Assembly: GCF_000834055.1 (NCBI RefSeq)
Contig: NZ_JXSQ01000001.1
Span: forward strand, 186,001-250,000
Direction: 5' to 3'
Length of the DNA stretch: 64,000 nt
Source of the DNA: Leucobacter komagatae
GTDB lineage: Bacteria > Actinomycetota > Actinomycetes > Actinomycetales > Microbacteriaceae
Shown: piece by piece, positions 36,398-43,683 of the stretch
How the letters are laid out: each line of letters starts with the position of its first letter
How positions within the stretch are numbered: the stretch's first letter is position 1
The notes under the pieces: model-generated
What the model was told of the DNA's origin: nothing
Seen by the model: the letters and a program-made list of their open reading frames with translations, nothing else
Database searches by the model: none
Position numbers and translations under genes: made by a program

Positions 36398-37726
36398 TCA
36401 TTCGCGCCGCAAGAGCAACCACCGCACCGCCTCATCGTCCGCTGTCTCATCCCGGCGCACATATTTGAGGAGCTCAAGCTCGGCGAGCGTCTCCGTCGCA
36501 TCTTCTACAGACACGCCCGCCCGGACTGAGACATCTGCTGCGGAACGGCTGCCCTGCAGCGGGAGCGCGTCGAGGATGCGCAAATGCAGCGACGGCGATC
36601 GGCCCGTCGGGTCGTACTGCTGGTCATCGGCGCTGAGAAGCGGATCGGGTGTCTCAACACCGAGCAACTCGCGCAGCTCAGCCCCGTTCGTCACGAGCGT
36701 CGCCCCGTACTCACGGATGAGGCGGTGACACCCTGCCGAGGCGCCGGACGTCACCGGTCCAGGCACTGCTCCGAGCGAACGCCCCAGTTCAGCAGCGTGA
36801 CCGGCGGTGTTGAGCGTGCCAGAGCGGGTTCCTGCCTCGGTCACCAGGACAGCCTTGGAGAGCGAGGCAATGATTCGGTTGCGTTGCAAAAAACGCCATC
36901 GAGTGGGGGCTGCGCCTGGCACAAGCTCGGAACAGATCGCGCCTTCAACTGCGATCGTGGCAAGCATTTGGTCGTGTGAGACGGGATACGCCCGGTCTGC
37001 TCCGCCCGCGAGTACCGCGATGGTTGTCGTACCCGTCGCAAGCGCTGTGCGGTGGGCGACCGCGTCGATCCCGTATGCCGCTCCCGAGACAATGCTGAAG
37101 CCAGCAGCGCCAGCCTCGGCCGTGAGGTCGGCAGTGACGTGACTGCCGTAGCCGGTGCACGCTCGCGCGCCGACGACGGCGAGCGATGGGGAAGCGAGAG
37201 TATCCGCTTTCCCGCGAACCCATAGCGCGAGCGGTGCGTGCCTGCCGAGATCATCGAACTGAGCTGGCCACAGCGATGACTCCGGCGTCAGTAGGGTCAT
37301 CTCCGTGGCAACAGCCGAACGCAGATCGCGGACGGTAGCCGCCCGATCGAGTCTCGGACGCCATCGTTTCAGCCCGGCACTCAGCTGCGTCGCTGAGAGG
37401 GACCCGGCGGTATCTGGTGCTGCGCTGAGGGCCCTCCCCGACGCTTTGGTTGCATGGGGTTCCCCAATGAGGTCAAGCGCGCGGAGCGGTCCGAGCGTGC
37501 CGATGAGGAGGCCAGCTGCTGCATCCCCTGGCTCAGCGAGGCGTGACCAGACGGCTCTCGCGAGGAGAACGGCAAGCGCGTCCTCCGAGACGGAATCTTC
37601 GCCGTGGAGTTCGGAGAGCAGGCCGCGTGTTTCCTTGTCGGGGCGGATCGTGCGTTCGCGCTTGTCTCCCGTCGCGCCCAGGCCCTCGGGCATGTCAGCG
37701 GATGGGGATGATGTGTGATCGTTCAT
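36398..37726 (-). CDS. dprA: DNA-processing protein DprA
   Basis: A 442-residue RecA-loader for incoming single-stranded DNA. The Rossmann-like core has SLAVVGARACTGYGSHV (GxRxxTxYG), SGAAYGIDAVAHRTAL and IVSG...LAGG elements, then RNRIIASLSKAVLVTEAGTRSG. A C-terminal winged helix (SAADVSVRAGVSVEDATETL) completes it. The ATG overlaps the comM stop as ATGA, the normal coupled order. Because comM is cut by the element, dprA has lost its normal upstream transcription and must rely on a promoter within or near attL. Confidence 0.92.
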   Translation of the reverse strand: MNDHTSSPSADMPEGLGATGDKRERTIRPDKETRGLLSELHGEDSVSEDALAVLLARAVWSRLAEPGDAAAGLLIGTLGPLRALDLIGEPHATKASGRALSAAPDTAGSLSATQLSAGLKRWRPRLDRAATVRDLRSAVATEMTLLTPESSLWPAQFDDLGRHAPLALWVRGKADTLASPSLAVVGARACTGYGSHVTADLTAEAGAAGFSIVSGAAYGIDAVAHRTALATGTTTIAVLAGGADRAYPVSHDQMLATIAVEGAICSELVPGAAPTRWRFLQRNRIIASLSKAVLVTEAGTRSGTLNTAGHAAELGRSLGAVPGPVTSGASAGCHRLIREYGATLVTNGAELRELLGVETPDPLLSADDQQYDPTGRSPSLHLRILDALPLQGSRSAADVSVRAGVSVEDATETLAELELLKYVRRDETADDEAVRWLLLRRE

Positions 37727-37815
37727 GTCGAGCTTCCTCTCAGCGTGAGTGCCTGGGCGACCTCACTTCGCCCGGGGCTTGGGCGCCCGGCGAGGTCTGC
37801 GATGGTCCATGCGAC
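37723..37815 (-). pseudogene. comM: comM 3' remnant truncated by element insertion
   Basis: Read on the minus strand, 30 codons plus stop encode VAWTIADLAGRPSPGRSEVA followed by QALTLRGSST. This is the exact form of the C-terminus of the ComM/YifB Mg-chelatase-like ATPase (xVAWTIADLAGRxxP). It ends in the ATGA overlap with dprA, the normal comM-dprA junction. Just before the valine codon the frame meets a stop and homology is lost. The remaining roughly 480 residues of ComM are not found anywhere in the window. Confidence 0.85.
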
Positions 37816-37843
37816 TCACAGGACAATGAAATAACATAGGTGC
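37800..37843. other. Putative attL of the comM-integrated element
   Basis: The comM-like reading ends at 37815 and the integrase gene starts at 37844, so the recombination site lies in this interval. A serine integrase next to the junction and reading away from it is the normal layout. The exact crossover dinucleotide cannot be set without attR or attB. Confidence 0.65.
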
Positions 37844-39307
37844 ATGAGCGGAGCACTGAAGGCGGGAGCGAAGGCCGGCCTGTACTGGCGGCAGAGCGTC
37901 GACGAGAAGGACGGCATCGAGCGCCAGCGAAAGAAGACCCGCATGATGGCGAAGGCCCGCGAGTACGTCGTCGTGGCGACTTACGAGGACAACGCGACCA
38001 GCGCGAGCAAGGGCCGCGGCACCGCGAAGTGGGCGCAGCTGCTCGACGACGCGGCTGCGAATCGGATCGACGTGGTGATCGCCGTGGACGTGGACCGGCT
38101 GCTGCGCTCGATCACCGACCTCGCCGACCTGATGCGCACCGGCGTGCGCGTGCTCACCGTCGACGGCGAGATCGACCTGACCAGCGCCGACGGCGAGCTG
38201 CGGGCGACGATGCTGGCGGCCGTGGCCCGGTTCGAGGTGCGCCGGAAGTCCGAGCGCCAGAAGCGCGCGAACGAGCAGCGCGCGGCGAAGGGGCTGCGCG
38301 TCGGGGGCCGCAGGCCCTTCGGCTACGAGAAGGACGGTGTGACGGTGCGCCAGGCCGAGGCCGACGCGATCGTGCTGGGGTACCGTATGATCGCCAGGGG
38401 CGAGTCCCTCGGCGCCGTGGCACGGGCCTGGAACGACGCGGGCTTCACGACCGGCCAGAGCAAGCGCCTGAGCAAGACCGAGAAGGAGGCCGGGAAGACT
38501 CCCTCGCCCTCCGCTTGGACCCGCAGCGGCGTCCGCGACGTGATGCTGAACCGCCGCAACATCGGGCAGCTCGTCTACCTCGGCGAGGTGCAGAGCGCGC
38601 CGGCCCAGTGGGAGCCGATCCTGCAGGGCGACGACGCCGACCTCTTTGAGCAGGTGCAGTCGATACTGCTGGACCCGGGGCGGCGCAGGCCCGGTCGCAA
38701 CCCTGTGGGGCTTCTCACCGGGGTCGCGCTGTGCGGCGTCTGCGGCGCGACGGCGCACGCCGGCGGCAGCGCGCGCCGGGGCGTGCGCGGGTACCGGTGC
38801 TCTGGCAGCACGGGGCACTTCTCTCGCATGGCCGAGCCCGTCGAGGACTTCGTGACGCGCATCGTGGTGCGACGCCTGGCCAGGAAGGACGCCATCCGCC
38901 TGCTGAGCCCCTCGAAGTCCATCGACGCCCGCAAGCTGCGTGCCGAGGAGCGCCGCCTGCGGGAGCGGCTCGACGCGCTCGCCGCCGAGTTCGCGAAGCC
39001 CGACTCGGCCCTGACCGCGTCGCAGCTCGGCATCGCGTCGAAGGGCATCAAGGACCAGCTCGCCGCCATCCAGGCGGAGCTGTCGGACGCGGGCCGGGTC
39101 GAGCTGCTCGGCGAGCTGGTCGGGCTCGGCGGCGACACTGCCCAGTCGCGCGAGGCGGCCGTGCGCGCCGTGTGGGAGGCCCTCAGCGTCGAGCGCCAGC
39201 GCGAGGTTGTGCGGGAGCTGCTCACGGTGACCCTCCACCCGGTGGGCCGCGGCGTGCGCACGTTCAGGCCGGACACGGTCGGCATCGAGTGGGTCGAGGC
39301 GAAATAA
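37844..39307 (+). CDS. Large serine recombinase (integrase)
   Basis: A 487-residue serine integrase. The catalytic serine is S18 in LYWRQSVDEKDGIERQ (YxRxS). The resolvase domain runs to about residue 140 (DVVIAVDVDRLLRS, EVRRKSERQKRAN). The recombinase domain follows (GGRRPFGYEKDG; TPSPSAWTRSGVRDVMLNRR), then a zinc ribbon with CGVCG and YRCSG, and a coiled-coil near residues 360-420 (KLRAEERRLRERLDALAAEF), which controls synapsis direction. It starts 28 bases from the comM stump and is very GC-rich. Confidence 0.93.
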   Translation: MSGALKAGAKAGLYWRQSVDEKDGIERQRKKTRMMAKAREYVVVATYEDNATSASKGRGTAKWAQLLDDAAANRIDVVIAVDVDRLLRSITDLADLMRTGVRVLTVDGEIDLTSADGELRATMLAAVARFEVRRKSERQKRANEQRAAKGLRVGGRRPFGYEKDGVTVRQAEADAIVLGYRMIARGESLGAVARAWNDAGFTTGQSKRLSKTEKEAGKTPSPSAWTRSGVRDVMLNRRNIGQLVYLGEVQSAPAQWEPILQGDDADLFEQVQSILLDPGRRRPGRNPVGLLTGVALCGVCGATAHAGGSARRGVRGYRCSGSTGHFSRMAEPVEDFVTRIVVRRLARKDAIRLLSPSKSIDARKLRAEERRLRERLDALAAEFAKPDSALTASQLGIASKGIKDQLAAIQAELSDAGRVELLGELVGLGGDTAQSREAAVRAVWEALSVERQREVVRELLTVTLHPVGRGVRTFRPDTVGIEWVEAK

Positions 39308-39637
39308 CCTGCGCGCCGATTTGCGATCATATGATATATTTGTGAGTGCGTAAGATATGCGCACCGACAATTCAATAGTGGCTGAACGAACATGCACCAC
39401 GTGCTGCCCAGGCAGGCGTGCGGTCGGGAGAGAGTGACGCGGGCTCCCGGCTGAACGAAGCGTCCCACAGACTCAACCTCAGCATCTCCTCACACCTCGG
39501 CACCAGCACGAAGCAGAACCACAACCCCCTGTCGTGACAGCGACACGGGCAGCCCCGTCCGTCGGCAGACGGCCGAACCAGGCAGCACCAACTACGCCGG
39601 TGCCCTGGTTCGTCGTGTTCTCCGAAGGAGAGCCGCC
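39308..39637 (+). promoter_or_regulatory. Long structured leader of the excisionase-helicase operon
   Basis: This 330-bp gap has an AT-rich patch (TCATATGATATATTTGTG at 39327-39344, containing the palindrome ATCATATGAT), the likely promoter region, then about 290 nt of GC-rich leader with no gene. A hairpin with GAACCAGG...GCACC paired to GGTGC...CTGGTTC (39575-39611) precedes the GAAGGAG ribosome binding site by about 15 bases. Confidence 0.5.
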
Positions 39638-39973
39638 GTGGGGAACCCCGCAACCATCGCTGAGCGACACAGCCACTACCTCGACATCCACCAGGCGATC
39701 GCCCTGGGCTACGGCACGATGGCGACGATCCGCCGCCGCATCGCCTCCGGCGAGCTGCCGCGCGTCAAGATCATCCGTGACGGGAAGCGCAGGAACGTCT
39801 TCGACCCCGCCGACCTCGACCGCGTCCTCGGGGCGCGGCCGGAGCCCGTCGGCCCGGCCGCCGCGGAGGCGGCGCTCGACGCCGCCGTCGACGAGGTCGT
39901 CGCCAAGGCCCCCCGGCTGAGCGCCGCGCAGCTCGCGCGCCTCGGCTCGATCTTGGACGGGGGTGCTCGCTGA
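39638..39973 (+). CDS. Excisionase-like helix-turn-helix protein
   Basis: A 111-residue protein, GTG start after GAAGGAGAG. Residues 15-70 look like a MerR/Xis-type winged helix-turn-helix (YLDIHQAIALGYGTMATIRR, then GELPRVKIIRDGKRRNVF, DPADLDRVL), as in HTH_17 excisionase-like proteins. The tail is Ala-rich helix. Its stop overlaps the helicase start (TGATG). In an element with a serine integrase it could be the recombination directionality factor or a replication regulator. Confidence 0.7.
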   Translation: MGNPATIAERHSHYLDIHQAIALGYGTMATIRRRIASGELPRVKIIRDGKRRNVFDPADLDRVLGARPEPVGPAAAEAALDAAVDEVVAKAPRLSAAQLARLGSILDGGAR

Positions 39974-41850
39974 TGGCACCCGATACGGACCAGGCGCCGC
40001 CGCCAAAAGAAGAAGCCCCCGACCTGGGTCGAGGGACTTCCGAAGCGTTTGGCGGCGCTGAGATCAATACTACAGGAACGTCCGCGTTCCTGCCAGACGA
40101 GGATCCCGTGGACGACTCGTCTACGAGCACATCCGGCAGCGTGCCAGTGCGCAAGAGGCAGCACAGGCTCCACGATCCGAGCTTCCGCCCGACGTCGAAG
40201 GACACCATCGTGTCCGACGCCACCGGCGAGTACCTCTCGATGATCGCGGCGAACCCGGCGCTGACCCTCGCGGAGATCCGTGACGGGCTGCTCCGCCACA
40301 TCAACAACGCGATCGCCGCGGAGTCGCGCCTGCGCCACAAGGCCGTGGCCAACGCCCCCGCGATCTCGACCCTCGACGCGCTGGACGAGGCCACCGCGGT
40401 GACCGTCGTGCTCGCCCGCCACCGCATCGTGCGCCTCGACTTCACCCGCGGCGGCGACAGCGCCGCCTCCAGGTTCGTCGCCATGTACCACGAGCTCGGC
40501 GACCACGCCGGCCTCTATGTGGAGGACGACGAGGCGATCCAGAGGCTCATTGCCGGGCTCGTGCCCTCGATGAAGCAGAACGCGATCGAGTCCGCGTTCA
40601 AGCGGCTCGCAAGCATGGCCCCGGTCGCCGTCCCCACGCAGGAGCCGCACCTGGTCCCCGTCCGCAACGGCGTCTTCGACACCGCGCGGATGGAGCTGCT
40701 TCCGTTCAGCCCCGACTGGGTGTTCCTCTCGAAGTGCGCCGTCGACTACGACCCGGATGCCGAGAGCCCTGTCATCACCCACCCTGTCGACGGCACCGTC
40801 TGGGAGGTCGAGCAGTGGATGGCCGAGCTGAGCGACGACGAGGGCGTGCCCGAGCTCCTCTGGGAGGTCGTCAGCGCCGTTCTCAGGCCGTACCTGAGCT
40901 GGAACAGGGTGCCGTACTTCGTGGGGCCGAACGGCAACGGGGGCAAGGGCTCGGTCCTGGAGCTCATGCGTGGGCTCGTCGGGAGGGGCGCCTACGTGTC
41001 GATCCCGCTCGCGCGGTTCGGCAAGCCCTTCGCTCTCACGGGTCTTTTGAAGTCGTCTCGCGTGCTAACCGACGAGAACGCCGTCGGCGCTCTCGCCCAG
41101 GACCTCGACGACTTCAAGGCTGTTGTCACCGGTGACCCCGTAATGGTCGACCGCAAGTACAAGGACCCCGTCATGCTGCACTGGAACGGCTTTATGGTGC
41201 AGTGCATGAACACGATGGCGCCCAGGGTCAAGGACAAGTCCGCCTCGTTCATGCGGCGAGCGCTCGTGGTGCCGCTGACCAAGTCGTTCACCGGGGTCGA
41301 GCGCAAGTACATCAAGGACGAGTACCTCGCCCGCGAGGACGTGCTGCGGTACGTGCTGAAGCGCGCGCTGCACATGGACCACGTCGAGCTGTCCGAGCCC
41401 CTCGTGTGCCGACGGGCCTGGGCGTCCTGGTTCAACACGAACAACTCCGTGCGCGGCTTCTGGGAGGAGTTCGAGCCGCAGTTCGCATGGGATCTCCTGC
41501 CGCTGGCGTTCCTCTACGACCTTTACAAGGCGTGGTTCGCGGAGGTCGAGCCCGGAGAGAGGCCCGAGGGCTTCAAGCACTTTGTGGAGGGCCTCAGGTC
41601 GCATCTCGACGGCTCCGCCCACTGGCAGTGCCCGGCGGGCCCGGAGCGCATCAAGAAGCTGATGGCCATGCCAGAGCCGCTGATCGCCGAGTACGACCTC
41701 GTCAAGTGGAAGAACACGCTGGCGAGTGGCAACAACCCGCTCTCCGTCGGTGCGTTCGACAAGCCGAAGGCGAGCTATCGCTGCATCTTGCGCGCGGTAC
41801 CTGCCGCTGCTCAGGCTGCGTCCACGGATGACGAGGGTGCCGGCGGCTGA
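39973..41850 (+). CDS. Phage/plasmid SF3 helicase (D5/P4 alpha type)
   Basis: A 625-residue replication protein. The first 75 residues are disordered. A D5_N-like region follows (VPVRNGVFDTARMELLPFS), then the SF3 core: Walker A near residues 317-325 (GPNGNGGKGS), Walker B/sensor segments (RVLTDENAVGALAQDLDDFK) and VQCMNTMAPRVKDKSASFMR with the Arg finger region. No zinc-binding primase domain or prim-pol motif is visible, so primase activity must come from elsewhere. It implies that the excised element can replicate, as plasmid-like islands and satellites do. Confidence 0.88.
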   Translation: MAPDTDQAPPPKEEAPDLGRGTSEAFGGAEINTTGTSAFLPDEDPVDDSSTSTSGSVPVRKRQHRLHDPSFRPTSKDTIVSDATGEYLSMIAANPALTLAEIRDGLLRHINNAIAAESRLRHKAVANAPAISTLDALDEATAVTVVLARHRIVRLDFTRGGDSAASRFVAMYHELGDHAGLYVEDDEAIQRLIAGLVPSMKQNAIESAFKRLASMAPVAVPTQEPHLVPVRNGVFDTARMELLPFSPDWVFLSKCAVDYDPDAESPVITHPVDGTVWEVEQWMAELSDDEGVPELLWEVVSAVLRPYLSWNRVPYFVGPNGNGGKGSVLELMRGLVGRGAYVSIPLARFGKPFALTGLLKSSRVLTDENAVGALAQDLDDFKAVVTGDPVMVDRKYKDPVMLHWNGFMVQCMNTMAPRVKDKSASFMRRALVVPLTKSFTGVERKYIKDEYLAREDVLRYVLKRALHMDHVELSEPLVCRRAWASWFNTNNSVRGFWEEFEPQFAWDLLPLAFLYDLYKAWFAEVEPGERPEGFKHFVEGLRSHLDGSAHWQCPAGPERIKKLMAMPEPLIAEYDLVKWKNTLASGNNPLSVGAFDKPKASYRCILRAVPAAAQAASTDDEGAGG

Positions 41851-41900
41851 GCGTCGGCACAGATCACGAGATCGGAGTACACGAGAAAGAGAGAAACACC

Positions 41901-42026
41901 ATGAGCAACACCTACAGCTACTTCGACGTCGTCGAGGCCGCCAACTCCCTCGCGAGCTACGCGGAGGACGCGCTTGAGACTTTGCCTTCTGAGGCGCAGC
42001 TCATGATGCAGCACGCGCAGGTCTGA
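41901..42026 (+). CDS. Small protein, 41 residues, unknown
   Basis: An ATG preceded by AAAGAGAG at 8-bp spacing opens MSNTYSYFDVVEAANSLASY... ending in MMQHAQV. Codon use has the GC-rich third positions of its neighbours. It lies 50 bases after the helicase gene and in the same direction. It is mostly helical and acidic, with no recognisable family. Confidence 0.55.
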   Translation: MSNTYSYFDVVEAANSLASYAEDALETLPSEAQLMMQHAQV

Positions 42027-42147
42027 GCACTGGGGTGACTGCCCCCGGATTCCAAGTCTTGATAAACACCCGAGCCGCCCATGAGCGACGGCTACCGCGC
42101 CCGTCCAACCGGCCGTTCGCAAGCTATATACAGGAAAGGAGTTCCTT

Positions 42148-42612
42148 ATGGTTAGGAACAACATCCCTCAGAAGCACCTTGACGGCGCTGAGGCTGTCCG
42201 TAGGAGCATTGACGCCGCTCGTCGTTGTCTTGGTCGCATCACGGTGTCAGACGGGCACAAGGAGTTGTGCGATGCCGCCGCTGCTCATGCGGCTATCGCG
42301 CAGGCTGAGGCGACTCTGTTGCTTGTGGAGCAGCAGCAGGTCGCTAATGAGCATTCTCGAGTTCACGCTTGGCTGAGGCTTGCCGCAAGCTGGGAGAAGA
42401 TCAACCCTTGGTTGAAGCGGGAGGAGCATGCCGAGTCAAGCGACTCTGAGGACGGCGATAATCAGCTCACCCTCGGTCCTTGGGTGAACGAGCTGAAGCC
42501 TGGAATTCGCGATCTGTTTAAGCGCGTGTTTCTGGGTGAGGCAAAGTTGGCTGATCGCAGGCCGGTGAGTCCTGATTCGGTGCCGTCGCCTTGGGACGTG
42601 ACTCCGAAGTAG
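42148..42612 (+). CDS. Hypothetical protein of the helicase operon
   Basis: A 154-residue soluble protein, ATG after AGGAAAGGAG. It is largely helical, with an Ala/Glu-rich first half (HAAIAQAEATLLLVEQQQ) and a Pro/Asp/Ser-rich tail. Base composition is clearly lower in GC than the integrase and helicase genes, hinting at a different origin. A terminator follows the stop. Function unknown. Confidence 0.65.
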   Translation: MVRNNIPQKHLDGAEAVRRSIDAARRCLGRITVSDGHKELCDAAAAHAAIAQAEATLLLVEQQQVANEHSRVHAWLRLAASWEKINPWLKREEHAESSDSEDGDNQLTLGPWVNELKPGIRDLFKRVFLGEAKLADRRPVSPDSVPSPWDVTPK

Positions 42613-42629
42613 CACTCGCTACTCGTGTT

Positions 42630-42664
42630 GAGGCTCTGTGCGTTTATGTGACGCGCAGAGCCTC
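42630..42664 (+). terminator. Terminator of the helicase operon
   Basis: GAGGCTCTG pairs with CAGAGCCTC, extended by an inner GCGT/ACGC stem, and is followed by TTCGTGTTTT. Confidence 0.8.
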
Positions 42665-43585
42665 TTCGTGTTTTGCTGACGGCAGCGGAGCATCACAGCG
42701 CCAGCTGTGGATAACCTTGTGCCGTCCGGTCGACGAGCGCAGCGAGGAGGCCGGCGGGGCGAGCCCGGCTGCGCGGAGGGCAGGAGTACCCCAGGAGCCC
42801 CAGTGGGGCTCCGCAGGGGCGAGGGAGCACAGCGACCGAAGTAAGGGCCCGGCGAGCGCAGCGAGACCGGGTGAGGAGACGGCGAAGACCGAGCGCAGCG
42901 AGGTCTGAGACGTCGACGAAGGCGTGTTGGCTATGCCAACTCCGAAGCAAGTTTAGACAGGAGCGCAGCGAGTGGATAAACGCAGCGAAGGACCACGCCC
43001 CCTTATGCTCTTTTCGTTACTTACCTCGTTTCGCCGCCTTAGCGGTGAAACAGGTATGGAATCTGCTGGAGAATCAACGAAGTTGCGGGGGGCCTCGGCC
43101 CTAGGTGCCTAGGGTAGCCCCGGAGGGGCCTCGGTAGAGCCTAGGTGCCTGACCCCCGCTACTTCGTTGGAAAGACGCGGAAGCACGGGCGCCCAGGATT
43201 ATGGGACCTCTGGTCCCGGGGCGCCTGTGTAGCGCGAAGCGCTGAGAAGCGGTGGCGCCCCCGGGGCGCCTCCGCTCACTCTTCCGTGTCGACCGCAGCC
43301 CCGAAGGCTGCGACCATTGCCTCTCTCCAGCGCGAGACCGGGCTCTGCACGGTCTCCTCATCGCACGCTTCATCGCTGCAACGCACCCCCGTCGCAGACG
43401 GGTCACATCGCATGCTACAGACCTGCCTCTGGGGACGTCGCCGCCTCCGTCGCGGGGATGTCCCCAGGACTGCAGCGGGACTGTCGCACGGCCTCTGCGA
43501 CCCTGTCGCTGAGCCTGTGGATAACTCGGTGGCGCGTTGGCAATGTCTTGGACGTGTGTTGTGTTGGTGCTGACCGGTGCGGTGA
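42665..43585. other. Structured noncoding region, candidate replication or transfer origin
   Basis: About 920 bases without a credible gene. Two exact DnaA-box matches TGTGGATAA lie at 42706-42714 and 43516-43524. GAGCGCAGCGAG occurs four times (42735, 42854, 42891, 42961), at least twice inside a small hairpin (CCCGG...CCGGG, AGACC...GGTCT). An inverted repeat CAACGAAGTTGCGGGGG / CCCCCGCTACTTCGTTG (43075-43091 and 43153-43169) encloses two copies each of GGCCTCGG and CCTAGGTGCCT. TTTCGCCGC..GCGGTGAAA adds another stem. It lies beside the helicase operon, fitting an origin. Confidence 0.5.
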
Positions 43586-43627
43586 AAATGAATACCCCCG
43601 AGGCGTGTGCCTCGGGGGTATTCATTT
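43586..43627. terminator. Strong bidirectional terminator
   Basis: Perfect 19-bp arms (AAATGAATACCCCCGAGGC and complement) around a GTGT loop, with A- and T-rich ends on both sides. Confidence 0.88.
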
Positions 43628-43639
43628 GGTGAAATAAAT

Positions 43640-43670
43640 GAGCCCCTGCAGCGCTGTGCTGCAGGGGCTC
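43640..43670 (-). terminator. Terminator of the Clp-like ATPase gene
   Basis: GAGCCCCTGCAGC and GCTGCAGGGGCTC form a 13-bp stem with a five-base loop, 13 bases past the stop codon of the ATPase gene on the minus strand. Confidence 0.8.
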
Positions 43671-43683
43671 GCTCGATGGGTAA

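Noticed and set aside
42735..42972. CRISPR array suggested by four GAGCGCAGCGAG copies
   Set aside because: The repeats are only 12 bases, irregularly spaced (119, 37 and 70 bp), lie partly in hairpins, and no cas gene is present.
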